From: Maylandia zebra
Lineage: Eukaryota; Chordata; Actinopteri; Cichliformes; Cichlidae
NCBI RefSeq assembly: GCF_041146795.1
Contig: NC_135170.1
Location: 2,143,326-2,207,325 of the forward strand
Length of the DNA stretch: 64,000 nt
Reading direction: 5' to 3'
The notes beneath the pieces are model-generated. The model did no database searches, was not told the origin of the DNA, and saw nothing but the letters and a program-made list of their open reading frames with translations. This document shows positions 12,066 through 21,120 of the stretch, in pieces. The first letter of the stretch is position 1. Each line of letters begins with the position of its first letter. The position numbers were made by a program, and so were the translations under genes.

Positions 12066-13149
12066 TTTCGAACTCGAAACAATCTCAAATTAAAAACCAA
12101 TGATTGATGCAAAACTCATTTGTTACTTTGGGTTTGCTAGTTTCAGTTTATTTAATATGAACTTTTAGTTATGTCATTTCTTCTTCAAGTAATGATTCAA
12201 GACAAAGAGAAGGTAATAAGGCAAAGACGTGGTATTGGCCACTAGTGAAGTGTGTGACTGTCAGGCTGCCAAACAAACCTCTTCTCCAGCACGTCACACT
12301 TGTGGAGCTTCCTGGAAACTGTGACTGTAACAAGAGCAGAGATCAGATGTGGAAAGGGCTCATTCAAGTTTAATTCAAATGTATCTGCACCTTTAACTTT
12401 ATCTGCACCAAGTCTGATCTGTGTGATCATTCACATGATCTGAAAGCAACTTAAAATTCAAACATAGATCTTGGGGAAGAAACACTGACTCCACATTCAC
12501 AGGAGACTGAAGACACAAAAATAAAAGAAATGAATCAGCCAGTTGACCAGTGTGCTTATTTTAGGAACTGTTTAATATTAGATTTTTCATAAACTCTGAG
12601 ACATTGTAAGTACATTTGTAAATACACCCTCTAGTGTAAAATTTGTGTTGATGAAGATGAAACAAGGGTTGACATTTCAGCAAACAATGATCCCAAACAC
12701 AGCCAGCTGGTTTCAGAGAGAGAAACTAAAGCTGATAGAACGGCCATTGACCTGAATCCTCACAGTTTATAGAAGGGGCCCTGTTGATGTGGAGAAACGT
12801 CTGAGCACATGTAATGTGCAAGTTAAGAGCATTTGAGCATCTCATGGTGGTTACCTCAGATACTATCTGTCACTTTGTGTAGAGCCACGCCCACAGCGCA
12901 CAGAATACATGTGTTCGACTAATTTGTCCACCAGGAGGCATCTTGATGCTGTCATCATACACAAAGGCTTTTGTACAAAGTGTTAAACAAACTGCAGCAA
13001 GTGTGTTCAAGACTTTTTCCCTGTCTTATTTCTCTTTATTACACATAATCTATGGAAACGTGTGGTTTGATTACTTTGCATGTGTGGATTTGATGGGTTG
13101 TTGCCACATCTGGTGAGATTTTCATGTCAACAGAACCTTCTGAAATATA
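12066..13149. other. Gene-free stretch
   Basis: A/T-rich sequence with only short spurious frames. Nothing recognised. Confidence 0.5.
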
Positions 13150-14425
13150 TTTCTTTAGAAAATTGGTGACATTCGTCCAATACCCGCTCTAGAAGAAGCC
13201 CTACAGTACAGAGATTCTAAAGACTGCAAGGTGGCATCAGCAGGTATTGAGGTAAGGACAGGAAGAAAGTGGAAGGCTGAGAAGGCAGTTGAGGTGGCGG
13301 AGTCACACCTAAGGCAGAAAACACTGGTGAGGGTCTTAGCAACAGGGGGAGCAGGCTTGGGGTACTTCCCAAAGGCCCAGGTCAGCAGGGCACAGGGAAA
13401 GGAGAGACACCAGCTACTCCAGGAAGAGGTCCGAGCAGGTGTGGAGGAGGGGCGAGTAAGTCGAGCTGTAGGCCTTAAGCGGCAGAGAGCATGGACAAGG
13501 TGGGAGAGCACCTTGCAGCGCAAGGTCACCTGGGCAAACATCATGCAGGCAGACTTCCACCGGATCCGATTCCTAGTGCAGGCAGTATACGATACTCTGC
13601 CAAGCCCAGCAAACCTCCATCTGTGGGGGAAGAGCGAGACACCTGTCTGTCCCCTGTGCTCTGGAAGAGGGACCCTAGAACACCTCCTTAGCAGCTGCCC
13701 AAGGGCCCTGGCCGATGGTCGGTATCGTTGGCGGCACGACCAGGTGCTCAGAGTAGTTGCTGAAAAGATTGCCTCAGCAATCAGCACCAGCAAGCATCAT
13801 CATGCTCCGAGGAAGGCAATCTCTTTCATTAAGGCTGGAGAGAAACCCCAGGTGCGCCCGAATTTAACTACCGGCCTCTTCAACACAGCCTCTGATTGGC
13901 AGCTACAGGCTGACCTGGGTAAACAGCTACAGTTCCCTCAGAACATTGCAAAAACATCCCTCCGTTCAGACATGATAATTATTTCTGAGGCCTCAAAACA
14001 GCTGATCATGCTGGAACTCACAGTGTCCTGGGAAGAGCAGATCGAGGAGGCCAATGAAAGGAAACGAGGAAAGTACTAGGAACTAGTGCAGGAGTGCAGG
14101 GGAAGGGGCTGGAAGACTTTCTATGAGCCCATAGAAGTGGGTTGTAGGGGCTTTGCAGGACGATCACTATGCAAAGTCCTAGGCTGGCTGGGCATGGCTG
14201 GGGCAGCCAAGAAGAGGGCCATCCAGGCTGTGAGTGAAGCGGCAGAGAAAGCCACAAGGTGGCTGTGGATCAAGAGGGCTGATCCGTGGGTAGCTACTGG
14301 TACGCAAGTCGGGGCCTGATCACCCCCAGCTGGGTCGCCTGGGCGAGGGTGTATGATGTTGTGAGACCCGAAACACCTGATGACCCCAGGATACATCACT
14401 GAAGATGCGTACCAGTGCATCCCGG
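13150..14425 (+). mobile_element. LINE with restriction-like endonuclease, C-terminal fragment
   Basis: The frame from about 13,231 encodes the C-terminal part of a non-LTR retrotransposon of the group with a restriction-like endonuclease after the reverse transcriptase (R2/R4/NeSL-like in the broad sense). Visible are a CCHC cluster (CPLCSGRGTLEHLLSSC) and then the nuclease core RSDMIIIS...LIMLELTVSWEE...ERKRGKY. A TAG at 14,077 interrupts the frame. The same frame then runs on to 14,319 with VGCRGFAG and TRWLWIKR, so a single nonsense change separates two in-frame halves. The reverse transcriptase is missing (5' truncation). The tail to about 14,425 looks like the 3' untranslated region. 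Confidence 0.78.
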
Positions 14426-15130
14426 AGATGTGTCTTTATAGTCTTTTATAGTTATAGGAAAGCTTGGCTGAGGTTGGAATCTGCCACACATGGAGTTGAA
14501 ATGACAAAAGATGAGACTGAGAAAAAAATATGAGAAAACCGAAGCAAAAATCCTCCTTATATATGACTTTAATTATCCATAAAATCATCAACTACAACTA
14601 TTGAACAGCGTATAAGTTAAAGTAAAAGCTTTAAAACCAAGTTAGTACAAACATCACTAATGTCACATAACTTTGTCTTGGGCAGTTAAAGGTGAGTCTG
14701 TCACGGTTCTTTGTGACCCAGCATTTTAACTTGTATTTTATATTGTGCTTCTAAGTCCTTGGTTGTGCTGTTTTGTGGGGAAACAGGAGATGTATCACTC
14801 CTCCTGTTTCCCCACAGCGTTTACACTTCAACCTGCTGTTGGTGGCTTTTTTGCTGTGACATGTAAAAGTCACAGTGGTATAGTGTCTCTTTAAGACAAC
14901 CCAAGTTGAGGGTTAATGTTGTCATCGGTATGCGCCACTGCCCTCTCTGTGAATGTGCGGACATGTGCTTGCACGCTAGTGCATGAGGAGGGACGGATTT
15001 TATGTTTTACCTCTCCAGACACCTTTCTTTTGCAACGTTATGGGTTGTACGAACACTGTGCTATGTTTGTAAACACTATGTTTGTTAAGCTGCAGCCGTT
15101 CAACCGGGCTTATATGGTTGCCGAAGAGAA
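14426..15130. other. Spacer with a hairpin
   Basis: No gene seen. It contains the perfect hairpin at 14,774-14,816. A TGTCACGG at about 14,699 resembles an LTR start, but no partner end was found. Confidence 0.45.
14774..14816. repeat. Perfect 16-bp hairpin
   Basis: TGTGGGGAAACAGGAG (14,774-14,789) is followed by an 11-nt loop and its exact reverse complement (14,801-14,816). It probably belongs to a small mobile element or is a structured RNA-forming site. There is no terminator-like T-run and no known family. Confidence 0.8.
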
Positions 15131-15430
15131 GGTCGATCGTGGCTCAAGAGTTGGCAGTTCGTCTTGTAATCGGAAGGTTGCCGGTTCGAGCCCCGGCTCG
15201 GACAGTCTCGGTCGTTGTGTCCTTGGGCAAGACACTTCACCTGCTGGTGTTGGCCAGAGGGGCCGATGGCGCGATATGGCAGCCTCGCTTCTGTCAGTCT
15301 GCCCCAGGGCAGCTGTGGCTACAACTGTAGCTGCCTCCACCAGTGTGTGAATGTGAGAGTGAATGAATAGTGGTATTGTAAAAGCGCTTTGAGCGTCTCG
15401 AAAAGCGCTATATAAATGCAATCCATTATC
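15131..15430 (+). mobile_element. tRNA-headed SINE
   Basis: The head has an A-box-like GTGGCTCAAGAGTTGG and a B-box GGTTCGAGCCC at tRNA-like spacing. A unique body and the fish-typical tail AAGCGCTATATAAATGCA follow. The A/B boxes would act as an internal RNA polymerase III promoter. The tail resembles that of a LINE, which would supply the retrotransposition machinery. It could be a cichlid AFC-like SINE, but I cannot confirm this. A second copy of the body and tail lies at about 48,036-48,213. Confidence 0.85.
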
Positions 15431-15469
15431 AGGTGCATTAAAGGACACACTGTGGAATTCCCAGTGTGA

Positions 15470-16751
15470 GTGTGTATTCTCTCTGTACCAAAGACGCCTC
15501 GTCCCAGTGGCCCCCAGGATTACAGGCCCGTGGCACTGACCTCCCACATCATGAAGACCCTGGAAAGGCTCATCCTGGACCAGCTGCGACCCATAGTAAG
15601 ACCACATCTGGATCCCCTTCAGTTCGCTTATCAGCCTCGTCTCGGAACAGAGGACGCCATCATCTACCTGCTCAATCGTGTCTACACCCATCTGGACCAG
15701 CCGGCGAGCACTGTGAGGGTCATGTTTTTTGACTTTTCCAGTGCTTTCAACACCATCAGGCCGACCCTCCTGGGTGATAAGTTGTCAGCGATGCAGGTGG
15801 ATGCTTCTCTGGTGTCCTGGATTGTTGATTACCTGACAGGAAGACCACAATATGTACGTCTCCCACAGTGTGTGTCTGACAAGGTGATTAGCAACACAGG
15901 GGCACCACAGGGGACTGTCCTCTCCCCCTTCCTCTTCACCCTCTACACCACAGACTTCAGCCACTGCACAGAGACCTCCATCTTCAGAAGTTTTCTGATG
16001 ACTCTGCGGTGGTTGGATGCATCAGCAGGGATGATGAGACAGAGTACCGGGCTGTGGTCGACTCCTTTGTCACGTGGTGTGAGCAGAATCATCTGCAGCT
16101 CAACGTGGCAAAGACCAAGGAACTGATCGTGGACTTCAGGAAGACCAGGAAACACTTGACCCCTGTTTCAATCCAGGGGGTTAGTGTTGACATTGTGGAG
16201 GACTATAAATACCTTGGAGTACACATTGACAATAAACTGGACTGGGCTAAAAACACCACAGCACTTTACAGGAAGGGCCAGAGTAGTCTCTATTTTTTGA
16301 GGCGACTGAGGTCCTTCAACAGCTGCCAGAAAATGCTGAGGATTTTCTACGAGTCTGTTGTGGCCAGTGCGATCCTCTATGCTGTTGCATGCTGGGGGAG
16401 CAGGCTGAGGGTCGCAGATGCCAACAGACATAAACTGATCCGTAAGGCCAGCAATGTTGTGGGGATGGAGCTGGACTCCCTCAAGGTGGTGTCGGAGAGG
16501 CGGATGCTGTCCAAGATAAAGACAATGTTGGATAACACCTCCCACCCACTCCATGACACGCTGGTCAGTCACAGGAGCTCGTTCAGTGAGAGACTGAGAT
16601 TACCCATGATGCACCACTGAACGACACAGGAAATCTTTCCTGCCTGTGGCCATCTCCTTGTACAACGCATCCACTTAACACACTGTTTGCTGCTACAACT
16701 ACACATGTTTCTTTTCCAACTATTTATTTATAAGTGACTTATGTATGTATG
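15470..16751 (+). mobile_element. L2-like LINE reverse transcriptase fragment (5' part of an interrupted copy)
   Basis: Encodes a reverse transcriptase of the Jockey/L2 group. Motifs in order are YRPVALTSHIMKTLER, FFDFSSAFNTI, GAPQGTVLSP, then after a one-base frameshift near 15,985 the FSDD active-site box, NHLQLNVAKTKEL and YLGVHIDNKLDW. The frame runs to 16,620. The endonuclease is missing (5' truncation). Its 3' untranslated region is split by the LTR element at 16,752 and resumes at 20,965. The SINE tail lies just upstream. It is a dead copy because of truncation, frameshift and insertion. Confidence 0.88.
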
Positions 16752-17425
16752 TGTCACGGCTGCACAGCAGTCGTGTGGTGAATTGAGAAAAGGATCCAAG
16801 ATGCAGGCACTGACTGGGGTGCGAGTGAAAATTTATTTGCAGAGGTGATAAAGTGACAAAACAGGAAGAGCAGAGCGGGGAGTAAACAAACCTAAACTGG
16901 GAAAACTAAAGAACAAAACTTAAACCAGACACTCATGGGAGGAGGAGCGAAATGCACAAAGAGAGATGGCAGAGAGACGCAGAATGAATACCAGGTAACA
17001 GAATAATGCAGACTGACATGGAGTTAAACAGACGACGCGACAGAGAGCACATGAAAACACAGGGCTTAAATACATGGGGAGTAATCAGGGAATGGGCCAC
17101 AGGAGGGAGACACAGCTGGGAGCAATAAGGCTAACGAGACAGGGGAGAGGTAAAACTGAACACACTGACATGAGACATGAACTTTCAGAATAAAACAGGA
17201 AACTAACAGACACAGAGAACCAGACCGGACACTGAACTTGACAGGCAGACTCATGAGCAGACACAATAACACCATGGACAGACAGAGGGAACACAGAGAA
17301 GTGGAAGCAGGCAGGCAAAGAACAGAAACCTAACAAATGGCAAAATCACAACAGAATACACACTCTGAATGAACAAAAGCACAAGGAACACAAAACACTG
17401 AGTCCTCAGACTCAGGACCATGACA
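16752..17425 (-). repeat. 3' LTR (relative to the element)
   Basis: A 674-bp LTR almost identical to 20,291-20,964. It overlaps the end of the long minus-strand frame (stop at 17,251). Confidence 0.95.
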
Positions 17426-20046
17426 GTACCCCCCCCCCCCCCCCCCTCAAGGGCTGGCACCAGACAGCCCAACAGAAACACAAAAACGGACCAAAGCCAA
17501 AAAAAACCCCCACGAACCAAAAAACAGAAAACGACCCGACCAGGGCGGGCGGTGGGGGTCCAGGACGGAGGGACATAGTCCGAAAAGGCCCAGACGGACA
17601 AGGTCAGGGGGCCGACCCGGAGGCCAAAACAGTTCAGTTCCAGGGGCCGACCGCGTGAAAGGCAGCAGCAGTGGGGCAGGTCCGGAGGCCGGCCACGCAG
17701 TAGGCAGTGGTGTGGAAACAGTTCTGGGGGCCGACCGTGCAGACGGCAACAGCGGCGTGGAAACAGCTCTGGGGGCCGACTGTGCGGACGGCAACAGCGG
17801 TGTGGAAACAAGTCCGGAGGCCGGCCACGTGGAAGGTAGTGGCGGCGTTCAGGAGGGCGTCCACAGTGGCGGAGATGCCCAACAAGCGGCCTGGCAGATG
17901 ACCGACGATGTGGAGGTGGTAGTAGGGGACCTGAAGGCTGCGTGGCCCCTGCAGCCCCAGGCGAAGCGGAGGCTGGACCAGACGAGGCGGAGGCTGGACC
18001 AGACGAAGCTGATGAGGCTGATGAGGAGGCTGGAGCCGGACCAGGCGATGCTGATGAGGAGGCTGGAGCCGGACCAGGCGAGGATGATGAGGAGGCTGGA
18101 GCCGGACCAGGCGAGGATGATGAGGAGGCTGGAGCCGGACCAGGCGAAGCAGCTGATGAGGATGAAGCGGAGGCTGGAGCCGGACCAGGCGAAGCAGCTG
18201 ATGAGGATGAAGCAGTGGCTGGACCAGACGAAGCAGCTGATGAGGATGAAGCAGTGGCTGGACCAGACGAAGCAGCTGATGAGGATGAAGCAGTGGCTGG
18301 ACCAGACGAAGCAGCTGATGAGGATGAAGCAGTGGCTGGACCAGACGAAGCAGCTGATGAGGATGATGCAGAGGCTGGACCAGACGAAGCAGCTGATGAG
18401 GATGATGCAGAGGCTGGACCAGACGAAGCAGCTGATGAGGATGATGCGGAGGCTGGACCAGACGAAGCAGCTGCTGATGAGGATGCGGATGCTGGACCAG
18501 ACGAAGCAGCTGATGAGGATGCGGATGCTGGACCAGACGAAGCAGCTGATGCTGAAGCGGATGCTGGACCAGGCGATGCTGAAACGGATGCTGGACCAGG
18601 CGATGCTGGACCAGATGCTGGACCAGATGCTGGACCAGATGCTGGACCAGATGCTGGACCAGATGCTGGACCAGATGCTGGACCAGATGCTGGACCAGAT
18701 GCTGGACCAGGCGATGCTGATGAGGAAGCGGAAGCTGGACCAGGCGATGCTGATGAGGAAGCGGAAGCTGGACCAGGCGATGCTGATGATGAAGCGGAAG
18801 CTGGACCAGGCGATGCTGATGAGGAAGCGGAAGCTGGACCAGGCGATGCTGATGAGGAAGCAGAAGCTGGACCAGGCGAGGGTGATGAGACTGCAGCTGG
18901 TGATGAGACTGCAGCTGAGGGCTGGACGGGCTCCTCAGGCCCCCCAGCTGACGAGGCAGAAGGCTGGACGGGCTCCTCGGGCCCCCCAGCTGACGAGGCA
19001 GAAGGCTGGACGGGCTCCTCGGGCCCCTCAGCTGACGAGGCAGATGGCTGGACGGGCTCCTCGGGCCCCCCAGCTGACGAGGCAGATGGCTGGACGGGCT
19101 CCTCGGGCCCCCCAGCTGACGAGGCAGAAGGCTGGACGGGCTCCTCGGGCCCCCCAGCAAAAACAGTCTCAGAACCAGTGGGCACTAAAGCCCCAGGCAC
19201 ACACAGGACAGAACCAGCAGGTGCGGAGACCTCTGGCAGAGACAGAAAAGAACCAGCAGGCACACGGGCCTCTGGCAGGGACGCAACAGAACCAGCAGGC
19301 GCACGGGCCTCTGGCAAACACATGGCAGACTGCAGCTGCACAGAGCATTGGGTCTGCTCAGGCAGCGACGGCCGGGTGTGGTCCTCAGCTGGCTTCTTAA
19401 CCGCCAGGGGTCCTGAGTCTGCTGGGGGCTGAGACCCAGCCTCTGGGGAGGCCCTGGGGCGAGTAACAGTCTCTAAATTAGCCAGTTTCTGAGAAACTAG
19501 AGTGGTTTTAATGCATTTGTCTCTCCGCTCAAAATGGGTGCTAGGAACGAGATTCAAAATGGGTGGCACAGACACAGCCTCCAGTATGGAGGGAACGGGT
19601 GATCGGGCTAATGGCATAGATGCAGGCTGGGCTAATGAACTGGCTAAAGGCTGATGTACTGGTTGAAGTGAGACTGGAGTTGGTGGTGGAGTGGATGAAA
19701 CACAGTCAGCTACTGTTATGGATGTTTTGAAAATGCCAACTTGTGAGAGGTCAGTTACCACGAAGGTAGGTAAACGCCGTGTACTGTCTTTACCCTCCCC
19801 ATGAACGGCCCCAGAAAACACAGTCCCAGAAGCACCAGCGTCCTTAACACTCACCACAGCTGGTCGCACAGGAGTCCCTGAATCCGGCTGTGGGGTGAAG
19901 CGTCGGTGGCGCGAATGTTTCCTCCCCACCGCTGACGGCTCCGACAGGCAGGGAAAAACCTCTGGGGGGGTCGGGCCGTGAAACCTCCGGTGGGTGAATC
20001 TGAGACGGATGCTTTGTGGCGGTCGTAGTCCATTGTTGCTGGGCAC
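17251..20046 (-). CDS. Ala/Ser/Pro-rich ORF2 of the LTR element
   Basis: A 931-codon open frame, low in complexity for most of its length. After a Ser/Pro-rich head (residues about 1-290) come six copies of a unit like GGPEEPVQPSASSA. Many copies of SPGPASASSSA-type, GPAS-type and SSAASSGPASAS-type units follow, then a His/Arg/Pro-rich part and a hydrophobic end inside the LTR. It has no ATG before the overlap with ORF1 and lies in the +1 frame relative to it. It may be reached by frameshifting, or the shift may be a mutation. No domain is recognised. Opposite-strand frames across the same repeat are also open, simply because the repeat units are multiples of three. Confidence 0.45.
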   Translation of the reverse strand: MPSNNGLRPPQSIRLRFTHRRFHGPTPPEVFPCLSEPSAVGRKHSRHRRFTPQPDSGTPVRPAVVSVKDAGASGTVFSGAVHGEGKDSTRRLPTFVVTDLSQVGIFKTSITVADCVSSTPPPTPVSLQPVHQPLASSLAQPASMPLARSPVPSILEAVSVPPILNLVPSTHFERRDKCIKTTLVSQKLANLETVTRPRASPEAGSQPPADSGPLAVKKPAEDHTRPSLPEQTQCSVQLQSAMCLPEARAPAGSVASLPEARVPAGSFLSLPEVSAPAGSVLCVPGALVPTGSETVFAGGPEEPVQPSASSAGGPEEPVQPSASSAGGPEEPVQPSASSAEGPEEPVQPSASSAGGPEEPVQPSASSAGGPEEPVQPSAAVSSPAAVSSPSPGPASASSSASPGPASASSSASPGPASASSSASPGPASASSSASPGPASASSSASPGPASGPASGPASGPASGPASGPASGPASGPASGPASPGPASVSASPGPASASASAASSGPASASSSAASSGPASASSSAAASSGPASASSSSAASSGPASASSSSAASSGPASASSSSAASSGPATASSSSAASSGPATASSSSAASSGPATASSSSAASSGPATASSSSAASPGPAPASASSSSAASPGPAPASSSSSPGPAPASSSSSPGPAPASSSASPGPAPASSSASSASSGPASASSGPASASPGAAGATQPSGPLLPPPHRRSSARPLVGHLRHCGRPPERRHYLPRGRPPDLFPHRCCRPHSRPPELFPRRCCRLHGRPPELFPHHCLLRGRPPDLPHCCCLSRGRPLELNCFGLRVGPLTLSVWAFSDYVPPSWTPTARPGRVVFCFLVRGGFFWLWSVFVFLLGCLVPALEGGGGGGTVMVLSLRTQCFVFLVLLFIQSVYSVVILPFVRFLFFACLLPLLCVPSVCPWCYCVCS
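17940..18905. repeat. Coding minisatellite (12-51 bp units built on GCTGGACCAG)
   Basis: Tandem units sharing GCTGGACCAGACGAAGCAGC or GCTGGACCAGGCGATGCTGA. A block of pure 12-bp units GATGCTGGACCA lies at about 18,604-18,710. A second array of about 57 bp per unit (GGCTGGACGGGCTCCTC) follows at 18,919-19,160. All unit lengths keep the reading frame. Confidence 0.93.
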
Positions 20047-20272
20047 AATTGGCTACTTCCCGAGCTTGCACCGCTTCCTGGGCTTTATGCAGCTCAGCGA
20101 TTAAGTCTGTAAATCCCCGGACCTGGTGGAGATAGGGATTTCCGGCCAGGATTGCCTCAACGGCATTTATCCCCACAACTTTCGCTCGTGCATTGGAGGT
20201 GTGGGTTACCCAGTCCACCAGGCGTAGGGCACGTGTGAGGTCGCTCTCCCCGGCCAAGACCGCTGGATCCAT
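19844..20272 (-). CDS. Gag-like ORF1 of the LTR element
   Basis: Starts at the ATG (20,272) 19 bases inside the right LTR and runs 142 codons. The protein begins MDPAVLAGESDLTRALRLVD and contains a probable helical stretch (FTDLIAELHKAQEAVQARE, about residues 50-70). The last 65 residues overlap ORF2. Position directly after the 5' LTR and the Met-Asp start suit a retrotransposon Gag N-terminus. No capsid major-homology or zinc-knuckle motif is seen, so the Gag label is inferred from position. Confidence 0.6.
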   Translation of the reverse strand: MDPAVLAGESDLTRALRLVDWVTHTSNARAKVVGINAVEAILAGNPYLHQVRGFTDLIAELHKAQEAVQAREVANCAQQQWTTTATKHPSQIHPPEVSRPDPPRGFSLPVGAVSGGEETFAPPTLHPTAGFRDSCATSCGEC

Positions 20273-20290
20273 CTTGTGGTCGCGTCGTAC

Positions 20291-20964
20291 TGTCACGGCT
20301 GCACAGCAGTCGTGTGGTGAATTGAGAAAAGGATCCAAGATGCAGGCACTGACTGGGGTGCGAGTGAAAATTTATTTGCAGAGGTGATAAAGTGACAAAA
20401 CAGGAAGAGCAGAGCGGGGAGTAAACAAACCTAAACTGGGAAAACTAAAGAACAAAACTTAAACCAGACACTCACGGGAGGAGGCGCGAAATGCACAAAG
20501 AGAGATGGCAGAGAGACGCAGAATGAATACCAGGTAACAGAATAATGCAGACTGACATGGAGTTAAACAGACGACGCGACAGAGAGCACAGGAAAACACA
20601 GGGCTTAAATACATAGGGAGTAATCAGGGAATGGGCCACAGGAGGGAGACACAGCTGGGAGCAATAAGGCTAACGAGACAGGGGAGAGGTAAAACTGAAC
20701 ACACTGACATGAGACATGAACTTTCAGAATAAAACAGGAAACTAACAGACACAGAGAACCAGACCGGACACTGAACTTGACAGGCAGACTCATGAGCAGA
20801 CACAATAACACCATGGACAGACAGAGGGAACACAGAGAAGTGGAAGCAGGCAGGCAAAGAACAGAAACCTAACAAATGGCAAAATCACAACAGAATACAC
20901 ACTCTGAATGAACAAAAGCACAAGGAACACAAAACACTGAGTCCTCAGACTCAGGACCATGACA
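20291..20964 (-). repeat. 5' LTR (relative to the element)
   Basis: A 674-bp LTR with TG...CA tips, near-identical to the copy at 16,752-17,425. The minus-strand sequence next to it (GTACGACGCGACC) is where a primer-binding site would lie, but I recognise no tRNA match. Confidence 0.95.
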
Positions 20965-21120
20965 GTATGTATGTATATATATGTATATATTGTACTATTC
21001 TTAGTTAGTGTATTGTCTGTCTTGTCTTAATGTTGGTTTAAAATGGAGCACTGTAACAAAAAATAATTTCCCCCAGGGATCAATAAAGTATTCTGATTCT
21101 GATTCTGATTCTGATTTTGA
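20965..21120 (+). mobile_element. 3' end of the interrupted L2-like LINE
   Basis: Resumes the LINE 3' untranslated region after the LTR element and ends CCCCCAGGGATCAATAAAGT followed by a (TTCTGA)n tail at about 21,091-21,118. AATAAA plus a short tandem-repeat tail is typical of L2/Maui-like fish LINEs. Confidence 0.88.

Larger units (their letters stand above)
16752..20964 (-). mobile_element. Non-autonomous LTR retrotransposon carrying only a gag-like region
   Basis: Two 674-bp LTRs (16,752-17,425 and 20,291-20,964) bound 2.9 kb. Flanks on both sides are GTATG (16,747-16,751 and 20,965-20,969), a 5-bp target duplication. LTR tips are TGTCA...TGACA. A G-run of about 19 bases lies just inside the left LTR and reads as the polypurine tract of the minus strand, which sets the orientation. 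The LTRs differ at about four positions, so insertion is recent. No reverse transcriptase, RNase H, protease or integrase is seen. It would have to be mobilised by an autonomous relative. Gypsy-like origin is likely but unproven. Confidence 0.93.

Noticed and set aside
14699-15110. LTR beginning TGTCACGG at 14,699
   Set aside because: No matching CA end, partner LTR or target duplication found.
15131-15200. Possible tRNA gene
   Set aside because: A and B boxes are present, but the sequence continues into a SINE body and tail and no proper cloverleaf with 3' end is evident.
17634-19432. Long frames of 500-580 codons on both strands over the LTR-element arrays
   Set aside because: They arise from repeat units that are multiples of three. 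Only the minus strand agrees with the LTR/polypurine-tract orientation.
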